64,000 nt of DNA, taken from assembly GCA_965153455.1 (NCBI GenBank), contig OZ234504.1, forward strand, positions 2,542,001 through 2,606,000, read 5' to 3'. The notes under the pieces were generated by a model that was not told the origin of the DNA, ran no database searches, and was given only the letters and a program-made list of their open reading frames with translations. The position numbers were made by a program, and so were the translations under genes. This DNA is from Sphagnum compactum. Lineage: Eukaryota > Bryophyta > Sphagnopsida > Sphagnales. Each line of letters opens with the position of its first letter. Position 1 is the first letter of the stretch. This document shows positions 11,549 through 23,386 of the stretch, one piece after another.

Positions 11549-14500
11549 ATGGGTGCAGTGAAATCACGCAGTAAGAGGAGGGAAGGTGCTGCTTCTGTTG
11601 CCGCACGTAGGGCTGTAGATGTTGGAGGCGTCGCCGCCATGGGCAAGGGAGGGAAAGGACGAGGATCCAATCTTTCTGCCACCGCCGTCTCTGACACTTT
11701 TCTCCCGGTTCGGATTGCGCTAGTTTGCTTGATTCTCTTTGTGGGAGTTGTTGCTGCGTTTCTGTACAGTCAGGGACGGGTTTCTTTCTTGTCTCTTGAG
11801 AAGGTGGACAAGACGATCCATGTGTATGGGTATGAAATTGTCCACGAGTTTCCTCACGATCCTACAGCTTTCACCCAGGTGCGATGATTCCCTCCCTAGA
11901 TTGCTCCACACATATATTCAAGGTGTCGTGCAAATGGGTAGCAGCAGTAAGTATCCAGGCTCTCTGTCTCTCTCTCTCTCTCAACTCTGACATTGATGGA
12001 GATTTGAAGAGATGTGCAGGGTTTGTTCTACGACGGAAACGAGACTTTCTATGAATCAACGGGCCTCTATGGGAAGGTAGGAAGCTCCTCCAAATCCCTC
12101 TACTGGAATTTCATAGATATGTCATGTATTTCTTGCATACACAATAATGCCAACCCTAATGTTAACCCTATTTCTATCTATCTCCATGGGCTTTCTACTG
12201 ACACCTTTCCTAATACCATCAATGGAATGTGTTTGTGGTCTTGCAGTCATCTGTGAGAAAGGTTGATGTCACAACTGGGAAGGTAAGAGAGATGGTGCAA
12301 TGGCTCTTGTGATGTTTCATGTATGTGTAGAGGAAGGAAGGAAGCATTTTCTATTTTCCACCACCACTAACATTTCCTGCTGCTATGTAACACTAGGTTC
12401 AAAGCTGTATCACACCAGCTACTACTATTATGTCCAATTCACATTTTGTGAAAATCCAGCTGTTGCTCATGTGTGAGCTTTGAAAGAATTCTTGTTGACT
12501 TTTGTCACTGCAATATAATCGTAGAATTTGTGGCAGTGATTCATAATTGATGTTGTTCCAATTGTACTAAACCCAGGTGTTGCAGAACCGATGGATGCAC
12601 AATTCTGTCTTTGGTGAAGGTCTTACACTCTGGGATTCCAGGTAAAAGAGAGAATCCTCAAGTTGCTTTGGAAAGGGTGTTTCCTGCTTCAATCTTGTTG
12701 ACAATTCTTTTTCAACACAATTATGTGCCTGAAGGTCTGAAAGACTTATGATATTTGCATCAATCAAGCTTTGCCCACTGAGGCCAGATATATTTAGAGT
12801 TTTTAGTGTTCCAAAGGTTGTCAAGCCTGCTACTTGAAATGGGTAGTTGTGGTTGTTACAGATTATTGCAAGTGTCATGGCGGACTACTAAAGGGATCAT
12901 TTACGACAAAAGCACTCTCACACCTGTAGGAATTTTTTTACTCTGATACTCTCCAACCAAAAACCCCATGTTTTTGCTGCTCATTAAAACTTGTGATCTG
13001 CAATAGGTGCAGCAGGCAGGCAGACTGGTGCAAAGGGATTCACCTGTTATGTTTTTTAATGAAAGAAGCATGTGTTCATGTCTCTGATTCATACCAATAA
13101 TTCTTATGTCCCTTTCCATTAGGTTGGCAGCTTCGACCATCCAATGCGAGATGGATGGGGATTGACAACAGATGGTGAGCATATTATCGGGAGTGATGGC
13201 ACTGCCAATTTGTACTTCATGGATCCTTCCACCTTCAAAGGTAGGTAGGCTCACTCTCTATATAGTAGGGTCTTTCCAACAAAAGTCTCTGCAAGTTGAG
13301 ACATTTTAGAGGGTAGATCTTTCCACCTGCTGTTTATGAAGACATTGTATCCTCTTCAGTGGGTTAGTAATGGCAGCTAGTCACTGCAGTTGATGATGAA
13401 GTTGATGGTCTGATACTGCATGATTGAGATTCACAAGGTTATGACTGCACTCATTCTTGTCATTTTTTGTTTTAGTTTGGTGGAACTGATATGATGGTTA
13501 CCGTTCAAAGCATTTTTGGTGGAGTTCTTTCTCTACAATTTCATACCATGTGATGTGGGGAAAACAGAGGTCAGGATCATTACGGTTCAAGATGAGGGGC
13601 AGCCAGTCACAGGGTTAAATGAACTGGAATACATCAGCAACGAGATTTGGGCAAATGTATTCATGGTAAGTGATCCCTCTCAATTACAGAATGTTTGGTA
13701 ATCACTGGAGTGAAACATGAAAGACAATCTAGCAGTCTTCTGAATGGTCATACATCATTTATGGATAGAGTGAAACTGGGCATCACTTTGTAATTTTTAT
13801 TTAAATCAGTGGACAGAGAGCTCCTGTTGCTTGACCAGTTATGTGAAGTAGATGCTTCTTAGTTTTGCTGCAATTGTTTCCACTTTATTGTTTTGGTTTG
13901 TCTCCTTAGCAGCAGTGTAGTCATTTAAACTCATCACCATTCTTGACATAAATCAAGCATTTCTCTCTCTCATGAAAAGTGCTTCATCTGTATGTATGCA
14001 GACAGAATGCATTGCACGGATATCACCAAAGGATGGAAAGGTTACCGGCTGGCTTCTCATGCATGGCTTGTGGTAGGCCTCTTTAATAATGACCCGTCTT
14101 TTAAGACTGGACTTAACATCTGGAGGTGAAACCTCAGTGTGGTATTTATGGTTGCAAAATGGGTCTTCGTAGTTGGTCACCCCCATCCTAGTACCTTTTT
14201 TCCAGCCCCAAAGGTGCTAAACTTAATAGTTCTTGTTGGAGATTTCTTGATTCTCGTGAGAGTTTTTCTTGCAATCTTGTGTATCCATCTGAATTTAGCT
14301 GCAATTGGGCATGACCACCTGTTACAGTTTATAAACTCAGGATGTTGTATGCATATTGTAACTAGATTTGTCACCCATTTGTGAATCTTTTCAACAATGC
14401 ATAGAATGGCATTGAGGGCTGAAGACAAGATTTCTTATCCTTTTTTGTTGGTTGCAACAGGAGTTCTCTCCAAGATGCTGGATTTAAGGTAACTCTCTTT

Positions 14501-15206
14501 ATATATTTGTTGATTTATTTGTCAACTTCACATATTTCTGTGTACTATCTCTGTGCAATCTTATATATATATATATGTTTGTTCACAATGGGTTAATTTT
14601 TTTGCCACCCATCATGCTTGATTCTTATAAGATTTGTTGCTGGCTCACCACAACCCAATTGTTGGTGTTCTTCTGCTTGTAAAACAGAGGATTGATGTGC
14701 TGAATGGCATTGCCTGGGACAATAAGACCGCCAGACTATTTGGTGAGCGAATTTTATCTGGTTACTTTCATGACATATGGGTTTTCTCCTTAACATGGCA
14801 GTGACTGGGCATCAATTTTACTGACTCTGCCTGTAAGGGGAGAGAGACTATGAATGATATAGCTTTCATTTGGTCCCACATTTTGAGGAATTTTCAGTAG
14901 TTACTGTGAATTGTGACTTTATATTTTTGGGAACTTCATGGAATGTTTCCTACTTTAGCACTTGCAGGTTTGAACTTGTCATCTCTGCGGTGAGGCACTT
15001 GTTGATGTACAAATGGAAAGCTATAGTCAAAGGTGTGTGAAATCAGGGTGATTGATCAGACAATCGGTTTGATGTATTTGGTGGTCTGCTTTTGGTTTGC
15101 AGTGACTGGAAAGCTATGGCCGAAGGTGTTCGAAATCAGGATGATTGATCAAACAAGTGATCCAGACACAAACATGGAGAAGGTGCGCAAGTCATGTATC
15201 AGGTAG
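11549..15206 (+). CDS. Plant-type glutaminyl-peptide cyclotransferase (glutaminyl cyclase), 11 exons
   Basis: Exons: 11549-11878, 12020-12076, 12247-12282, 12577-12641, 12862-12925, 13123-13240, 13568-13665, 14002-14072, 14461-14488, 14688-14742, 15103-15206; all GT-AG and frame-consistent, giving 341 residues (Arabidopsis QC is about 320). Seen: a basic N-terminus, one membrane segment at about 53-73 (signal anchor), then the conserved luminal domain with [79 protein letters not shown] and VTGKLWPKV. Family knowledge: converts N-terminal Gln to pyroglutamate; plant QCs are beta-propellers of the secretory pathway, unrelated to animal QC. The ATG at 11549 is chosen because it precedes the anchor; a second Met at residue 31 is possible. 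Intron 10 is unusual (separate entries). The stop is TAG. Confidence 0.95.
14867..14975 (+). repeat. Dispersed repeat copy inside cyclase intron 10
   Basis: Shares tttggtcccacattttgagg, gggaacttcatggaatg and ggtttgaactt, in the same order, with 25012-25290. It lies wholly within intron 10 and interrupts no exon. Confidence 0.7.
15013..15064 (+). other. Decayed duplicate of cyclase exon 11 (pseudo-exon)
   Basis: About 50 bases match the start of the real last exon about 100 bases downstream (ggaaagctat, aaatcagg, gattgatca shared). In the corresponding frame the Trp codon of the KLWPK motif is TAG, and the 3' splice site is lost (acaaatgg replaces gcagtgactgg). It therefore cannot act as an alternative last exon with a functional product. 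Confidence 0.7.
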
Positions 15207-16629
15207 CTTGTTTAATGGCGTGCAACTCCCTCGTGGTCAGGGAGGAGGAGCACAACAACCAACTAGGCAAGTTAAAGCATATTGAGAATGTTGATTTTTT
15301 TTTTGCTAAATGATACCATTGCTCAACTTTTGCTGCTGAAACCATGCAATGAAAAGTAGACAAATTCTAAAGCTTTGGAACATAAATTTGCTACCAGATA
15401 TTGACCATGACTTGAACATGATTAGAAATTGTTAGATCCAATTATGGAAAAAAGCGTGGGTTAACTTTGTTGTTGAGATGCAAGAAACTCTAAGGTCACA
15501 ATGAGAATCGGTTTAGGTCTTTGAACAACGTTAGTTGTTCCTCACCATAGCTTTCTTCAACTTCACCATAGTTTTTACATCATATCTTCACAAACATAGA
15601 TAACCTAGTCCTCGTGGATAGCAATCCAATTGACCTAAACTTGCTACGATCCCAAACTCAAAACAAATATTCACTTTCCACAGAGTGGTAATTCTTTTGT
15701 GAATGTGACAAGATTGTCATTTGACATAGTAAGCAACAACTCAACCACACCTTCACTTTAATCTATTTGGTGAAAACACCCAAAACGTGGTTGGATTATG
15801 GACCTAATACCATTTTTTTCTCAAACAATAATTGGCATAGAACTATCTACTTAAATGAGGCATTTCATTGTCCTTGTTTGCAGTCGTGAACTAGGAATAA
15901 TAATATTAAATAAATACTACTAGCATGCCCTACTAAATGTTTCAAGTTCTTTCTCCTTGTTTGTTGTGCTAACGCCTTGCAATTAATTACCCACCTTTGA
16001 AATGTGTTATAACCAATGTTTATCATGAAAAGAGTTTTCCAATCCTTGAATTAGACATGTGTTTGATTCTTCAAATTGCTTTCTAAATGGTCAATAGTCA
16101 TTTTGGCAATTTTCGTCCTAACACTTCAAACATAAACATTTAAAAGATAATCATTGGAAAACCATTTTCAAGAATTGCAAGGTGATGTATTCATGCGTGA
16201 TAACTCACGTCAAAGAGATGTGTTTGATGGGAGTTATGAACTTGTAAAATTGTGGGAAAATAAAATTATCCTGAGAAAATGGCTTGCGGATTTTTGGGGA
16301 GATGTCATTTGGATGCCATTCCCATAGTTGGTTATAAAACATACTATGAAAGGAATAATGCTGCTTTAAGGAGTTTGGGTCTATGTGAATATGCATAGTT
16401 CATTTGGTTTGAAATTGCATTAAACATTTCCTTTTGTTTAGTTTTACAAATTGAGGTGATTGAAAGTTTGACTTAAGTCATCTTTACCTTGTCTCAACAT
16501 TTTCACCTTTTTAATGAAACCTTGCCAAACTTTATAAAAAGAAGGCACCTAAAAAAGGGAAAGAAAAAGAAACAAGGGGCAAGGACCAAAGACCAGGCAA
16601 GCAAACAACCCAACAAAGGTGGGCCACAA
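15207..16629. other. Cyclase 3' flank and AT-rich non-coding DNA
   Basis: Includes the probable 3' UTR. No coding ORF. Confidence 0.6.
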
Positions 16630-17740
16630 GGAGGAAAGGGAACCATTAAGAACTGAACCCTCCACTAGCAGCATGAAGCAAATCAACAAAAGAAAGAAGA
16701 GGTAAATTCGATGAAGCTCCTAACCTAGAAGAACCTTCCCTTATAGTAATAACCTGTCTCGAAATGGAGGTAGCATGCACTTTTTGTAATGCCACCAACA
16801 TTTTGTTTATTAAAAATGTCAACACTGAGAAAAAGAGGGCCTTCGATGCCTTTTGCTATCCACGCCATGTTAGCACATCGATGAAAAAAACTATCAACTT
16901 GCTAGTGAAAACATCTGAAAACCCTCTATGGCAAGAAGTAAAAACACATCCATTAATAGTCACGATAAATTCCTTCCTTCACATGAAATACCAGTGTCGT
17001 AACCACCTCACAAGAAAAAACCATTCATGATACTAAGGTTGCTTGAGTGAAATTAACAATGACAACATTGGCCAATGTGCAAATGTTAGCAACCGACAAA
17101 ACAATGTCAACCCATTGATGAGAAGATTAAAAAGAAGGCGACGAAAGAATGTGGGTTTGCTCTTGCAAAATATGAAACCCTACATCTCTTGCAATGGACG
17201 CAAAAACATCCTTAACAACATTATGGGATGTTGTCCTTTCCCCACAATGGGCAAAGTGGAAGAGGTGGATCCCCATGGGGTCTAATGGTTAGCCATAGAT
17301 ACAATGTGTCAAATTAAGAGCTAAAGGATGGGGGAGGCAAAAATCAATTTTCTCCCCTTTTGTAAGTTATTCAAATGGGGGCAAACATGTTGTTGCAACT
17401 AAGGGAAAAATTTCCCAAGACAACTTTAAATGTGCTTGGAAGTGGAGTGAACCTGAACTGCTTGCCCCAATAACCTCCAATAAGAATGACATGAATCTAA
17501 CAACAATATGGAAGCAATGTTAAACACTATTAATGCCCACCTCCCCAAGTAAATCATTGACGCAATGGTTTTTGCAAAGATGAGGTTAATGCCTCCATTA
17601 AAAATGAGGAGCAAAACCTACTAACACACCAAAGGGGCCTCTAAACACTCAAGAAAACATGGGCCTAAAAGCCTTTCGAAAACCTGCATGAAAGCCGAGT
17701 CGAAAGAAACAAGGTGGCACCTAAAGTTTGGGAGGGCCAA
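16630..17740 (-). mobile_element. Decayed retroelement: C-terminal part of a reverse-transcriptase-type polyprotein
   Basis: Translating the minus strand across frameshifts gives ordered fragments: NGGINLIFAKTIASMIYLG (about 17600-17540), then PLDPMGIHLFHFAHCGERTT, VVKDVFASIARDVGFHILQE, QWVDIVLS, NVVIVNFTQA, VKEGIYRD, then after a frameshift HRCANMAW, LVALQKVHATSI and EGSSRLGASSNL, ending LLHAASGGFSS and a stop near 16638. I recognise this series from the C-terminal region of retroelement polyproteins common in seed-free plant genomes; that is recall, not a search. At least five stops and two frameshifts show it is dead. No LTR, poly-A tail or target duplication was identified, so LINE-like versus other class is open. 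Confidence 0.7.
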
Positions 17741-20700
17741 AAAATCACAAAACAAATAAGGAATTAAAGAGTGTGTCCCTTTTTGTTTAGTCATAAGGAG
17801 TTAAAGAATGTGTTCCAAAAACTTTACTTTTTTTTGTTACAATTGAAATCTAAATCATTCTTTCATTGATACCATGTAAGAAACTTGAGAATGTGCCATT
17901 TAGTATTATACTTTTGATGTGAGTTTTGTTGTGAAAAAAATCATTTCAATATGATGCCAAAACAAAAAAGTAGAAATGATGAAAACTCAATAAAACAACA
18001 CATGATATTGTGATAAAATTATTTCATGACCACAATATTCCATGATATTTTTACTTGAATGATCAAAAAAATTTAGTATTGTGCATTAATTGTCAAAATT
18101 GAACTTATTTAAATAATCATTTAAAAAAATGAAATTAACTATTATTATTTTTATTTTTTTTCCGATTTTGACTTTCATAAAATGTTTATTAGATATGTTT
18201 CAACAAACAAGAATATGAATATATATTTTATGGTGTCATCAATAATATAATGATTTTTATATTTACACCAAATATACTTATATTCAAATGAATTTTTTTG
18301 TTGAAATAAATTTGAACACAAATTTACCATCCTTTGTTTAAATTTTCCTTTTGATCTACATATTGGGTTCATTTGATCTTAATGTTTTGCAAATAAATTT
18401 TTATAAGTTCAATAGAAGGCATGAATGATATTTTGTTATAGTTTCACCCATTTTGATGTATCATTATTATTATTATATGCATGATATATGGGTGAAAACA
18501 CATTACAGTGACCCCCTTTGGGGTGTCATATTGTACCACTTTCCCAAGGATGTGCATGTTTGAATGTATCTCACCTCAAATTTTTAAAGATTTTCACAAT
18601 ACTTTTGCATATTATGTTAAAGTATAATGTAGGCAAATTTTTTTTAAAAAACTATTTTATTTCATTTCATTTTATTAAGTGGGAAATTGGAGTATAGTTG
18701 TGAAAACGAATGTAGTGAACCTATATATTCAAAAGCACAAATTTACTCCAAAAATAATTTAAATAATTTTTAATTTTTACTAAAGTTGAAAGTATATTGA
18801 AAGTCATGTCATTTCACATAATATGAACCATGTTTGGATACCCTATGACTAATTTGAAACTTTTCATTTCAAAAAATGAGAATTTTCAACAAAGATGCGA
18901 TAAATGTGCGTTAAATTAAAATTTCGACAAGTAATCACATTCACATAAAATATGACAAGCATAGTTAAACGGGCCATTTTAAAAATTTCATTTAAATTGA
19001 TTATTTTAATGATTAATGAAACCCTAAAATTAATGCAATCAAAATGAGACTATGGCCTTATTATACCAATATATATTATAAATATATTTATGGATCCTTC
19101 AATATAGATAATGAAAATATATTATTATTTAAATAATATTACATAAAATTAGTTTTGTAAAAATAATTATTGTAGGGCCCAAAAATCTAAATTGATGCCC
19201 AAAATTGAATGTACCATGTTTTTGGAACAATTATACTATACATGTACTATAATACTAAATCCAAAAGTGTCTCAAAAAGGGTCATCATAGTGTGCTTTCA
19301 CACATATGAAAAAATGAATACACATATATTTTGTCTATTTTACCATATTTTCACCTTTTAGTCATTGCCAATTAGTTGTAATGGGCATGAAAACAACCAA
19401 ATTTACAAGACTTCCTAAACCAAGATGAGAACACATGCAAACCCAATTACAAATTTAAATCATGAAACAAAAAAAACATAAACAAAAACACAACATGTGC
19501 AAAATAAGAATACAACAAGATTTTATTGCACTAACAAAACAAAAACAAATCAAGGCCATGATAAAATATATATATACCAAAAATTAGTGTATAATAAACT
19601 AAAAATAATTAAAGGTCCTACCTCTATTTATAGCCCTTGGGACTTAACTCAAAAAAGCTTCCACATAAACTTCATCCCCATGTGTGGCCCATAACTACCC
19701 ATGTGGCCCATGACTAGATTAAGAGTGAATTAAAAGTGAATTAAAAATGATCTAATAGTTGATTAGAAATGAATTGAACTAACAATTAACTAAAAATAAA
19801 TTGAGAATGAAGTCAGAATGTGATACTAGTGATGATGCTGGCAATGACGTTGGCAATGTCATTCATGACAATAATGAACCCATTATTAAAATTTTGTAAT
19901 TGCTAATTGTACTTTGGATTTTTGCATTGTATTACTAAATTAAGATTATTTAACCACCAATACCACACATAACAAACCTAAAAATGGGTTACATAAACCA
20001 TGAACATTAAAAAAAAATGAAACCTTTTATCTTGGAAAACATTCCATTCAATAATAATGCATGACATGGACCTATAAGCCACATTTTAATTCAAATGATA
20101 CAAATACAATTAAATGTCAAGAAGGGGGGGGGGGGGGGGGGGAATATTCCTTAAAATGAAATTAATTGACATTATGCCCTAACAATTATTTAAAATCACA
20201 AAACTATTTTTGATGGATTTAATATGCACTTGTCATTTGAAATTTCATTCATATAAACATAACATTAAAAAACTAATCATATTTTTGCACCAAATTATAA
20301 ATTTTGACACATTGTGAAATCCATATTACAAGTAGATGAAAATGTTTTTAAAAGGAAAACCCAAATATTATTGACACAAAATTTACATGCTAAAAGATGA
20401 AGCAAATATGCCTAAAATTTACAAGGCAATAAAAATTAGGGTTTCCATGTATTAAAGTTATAATGAACTATATCATAAGATAGCCATGATGTTTGAAATA
20501 GTAATTTCACATTTAAATATTGAACATCCAAAATTCGAAGCCCCTTCTCATTTTGTTTTCATTTAAAATCATGATGGGATTGTAATAATGAAAATATCAA
20601 ATATAATATAGAAAGGAAGTTGTTTGTATTTATGAACCCCCACATTATCAACCCACAAAAATACAAACATTGTTGTGTTTTATAAGTATTTAAAATCATC

Positions 20701-22035
20701 ATGTATTATTCTTGAAAACATGCATTTATATGTTTTATGTTATCAAAATTTTGGTTCATAATGTTTATGTTTTACAAATTAGGCAATGGAAGTAATGAAA
20801 ATGCATTTTGAACTTGTAAGTGTGGACTCAAAAAAAAAAAACCCATTTAGTTATCTAACATAGAAAACCCATGTTTTTGTTATTTACAAAATGTATCACA
20901 TTTGTATCATGATAAAAAATAATGTACATCACCCATCATGGAATGGTGGCGAGGTGATATAATTTATATAAATAAGACCTTTTGTTGAAAATCACCATTT
21001 TTGAATTAGAGATAAATGAATCAACTATAAAAGAAAAAAATCATTATAAAAGACTACAAAAATACATTTCCCAACAAAACCATGATAATGGAATTATTTT
21101 TATGTCTTAATAAACCATTAGATTTTGCCAATCATAAAACATTGATATTCTTCATGTTGAATTTGAAAAAAAACATAGAATAAAATTCACATTTTAATAT
21201 TGTGAAAACCCCACATATATTATAATATGTTCTTACACTTCAACATTAAGAAAAAAAATTCATGATAAGATGATAAATTTTTTTCCATTTGTTGGAAAAA
21301 TTTAAAGATTTAGAGTACATTAGTTGTACCTTCTTGCGCATTGTAGATAGAGCAGGAATGTGTTACAACAGACTAGGCAACATTTAGAAAACTTATAACA
21401 CATTAATACATAGAAACACCAAACAATGATGGAAACAAACACAAATCAAAACTCCAAAGGAAGCGGAGGGGCAATTCATGAGTATAGTTGTTGAAAAGGG
21501 ACATGAACATCCAATACAAATCTATTGAAATGAAGCATATTATTGTCTGACATATGTCATTCTTTTGCAAAGAAAAAATCTTCACCTGATGGACAAGATA
21601 AACATTTACCTACAAAGTCAAGTACCAAAGAAAGTGCCAATGTGCAACCTTTCACCAAACTATATACGCATAAAAGATCACATTAGTTGTCAACTAGACA
21701 AATAGAACCATGAATTACATCACCTGCAAGGCAACTAACAAGAATATGAAAAGGATGAATTCTCATTAGTTCTAATAACATCACAAATTTGCTTCTATGC
21801 TTCAGAAACTGTCCTATAAACAGTGCTAGCAAACAGGCTATCAACTCTGGACACACTTCATTATTTACATTAGAAAGCTGGAAATGATCTGTTACTGCAG
21901 AAGTACAACTATCTGCTTTCTAGTTACCACTATTATTATGATCCAATCCTGAGATGTCACATTTGAGATGACAAACTTCAGAGCCTTGGGTATGCACATC
22001 TGCAACTCACCAAGCATTTGGTGACCAACCCATCA
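17741..22035. other. AT-rich intergenic DNA
   Basis: Over 4 kb with no coding ORF longer than chance. Contains a 19-G homopolymer at 20124-20142 and short AT microsatellites. Confidence 0.65.
20124..20142. repeat. Poly-G run (19)
   Basis: Uninterrupted G homopolymer in AT-rich surroundings; length may be affected by sequencing error. Confidence 0.9.
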
Positions 22036-22956
22036 TCACTCTCCTGCTTTGCCTTTCCTCCTACTTACACTCTCACCATCACTACAACCATCAGTTTCCA
22101 TCAAATAGCACAGCATATTGCTGATGTGGTCACCAAAAATGCTGTGAGCTTCCATCACTCGCAAATAGCTGAACCCCATTGAAAGCAGCTTCCGGACATT
22201 GCTGGAAACTGCTCCCTCTGCACCTCCTGTCGATGTTGCTGGGATGCTGCCAGCACGAGCAATAGTTTGTCGACTGCCAGACTGTGCACCACTTGCAGTT
22301 CTGGGGTTCCTGGCTGCCACATAACCTTCCCCAACTCAATGGTTAAACTTGCATGGACCAGAGGAGATACTTCTGGTAAGGACAGCAAAAACTGATAACA
22401 GAGGATGGACAAGGACACAAGGTTTAAGTATATGCCTCAGTCTACTGCCTGTGACCTGCTCTAGAGCAAGAAACATGGAGCATGTGGGCTGAACTACTAC
22501 ATGTGTCTCCATCTCCCTCATCATTGAGTGACTAAAAAGACATTAAGTCTTACCCTAAAACAGTTAACTCTCTTTGAGAAAGATGTCCACTTCACTGTCA
22601 AGGAGTTAAGTGCTTACTGGTCCCAGAAGAAGAAGGCTCTGCACCTGCAGATGTGGATGTCTCTTCTTGCCAAGGAAGACGAAGACGAGAATTTTCTGCT
22701 GCTAGAAATTCAGCACGCGAAGTTTCCATCACCATGTGCTCAATCTCTTTCTCTGTCTGTTCCATGTCTGAGTAGAAGCATCCCTCAGCAAGAAGTGCCT
22801 GAATATCCAGTCCATGGACATCACATTACTCAATTCTCAATAATAAATCCTGCTAAAGCTAAGCACACCCACTTCACAGACATATCTCACCTTATCAATT
22901 TGTTGCTCCTGTTGTGCCTTAAGTGCAGCCTTCACCTGTTCAGTGTCTACAATCCG
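22036..22956 (-). pseudogene. 3' gene fragment: UIM-like + UBA-domain protein (possibly OTU deubiquitinase C-terminus)
   Basis: Three minus-strand exons join in frame: 22956-22891, 22798-22618, 22313-22036 (stop TGA). Products: RIVDTEQVKAALKAQQEQQ; then a UIM-like helix EKEIEHMVMETSRAEFLAAE; then a Ser/Thr/Gly-rich linker and a UBA domain VRKLLSMGF...VMEAHSIFGD...MLCYLMETD, ending in basic RRKGKAGE. UBA and UIM modules bind ubiquitin. The combination reminds me of the C-terminus of OTU5/OTLD1-type deubiquitinases, but the OTU catalytic domain is not visible here. Splice sites and reading frame are intact, yet no 5' exons were found, and just 142 bp beyond the first exon an internal exon of another gene begins on the opposite strand. 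Labelled a fragment on that basis; a live gene with distant 5' exons is not excluded. Confidence 0.6.
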
Positions 22957-23098
22957 CTGTGCCCATCACCCATCCATCCCTTCATTCATTTAGTCACACA
23001 GCTCTGAGTCATCCAAATTTGATTGCTGCAACCTTGTGGATGTGCACACTACCCATAAACCCAGCTTGGTTATAGCATAAAGAGTTAAGTCAATTCAG

Positions 23099-23386
23099 TC
23101 AAAGCAGCCTGAGATTCCAGCAGCAGAGCCTAAATATGAGGTTGCAGTACAGACTTCTAGGAATACTTTGGATTTGCGCGGTTGTCGAGTGGAGGAATCT
23201 TTACAGGAGTTGGACAGAGCACTGGCAAGTCGAGCTCCCCAGTCAGTGCTTTTTGTTGTGCATGGCATGGGAACAGGTGCAGTGAAAGAGGCAGTGTGGA
23301 AAGTGCTGAAGAAGCATCCATATGTGGCCAAATTTGAGCAAGAGAGTATCATGAACCCAGGTTGTACAATAGTGTATATTAAGTAG
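23099..23386 (+). pseudogene. Orphan last exon of a MutS2-type gene (Smr domain)
   Basis: After a 3' splice site (ttcag at 23094-23098) an open frame of 95 codons runs to TAG. It has the Smr hallmarks: LDLRG near residue 24, a helix VEESLQELDRAL, VLFVVHGMGTGAVKEAVW with the HGxGxG signature, and a C-terminal strand GCTIVYIK. This is the typical last part of plant MutS2 proteins, where Smr acts as a nuclease or branched-DNA-binding module. No MutS core, ATPase or clamp exons lie upstream on this strand; the upstream DNA is occupied by minus-strand UBA exons and AT-rich sequence. It is therefore most likely a transposed or captured terminal exon, although its own frame is undamaged. Confidence 0.7.

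Noticed and set aside
17275-17300. tRNA-like D-loop word (gtctaatggttag)
   Set aside because: No matching T-arm or acceptor stem, and it lies within the retroelement remnant reading PLDPMG on the other strand.
22528-23007. 159-codon plus-strand ORF
   Set aside because: It is antisense to the UBA-gene exons, which have splice sites and domain matches.
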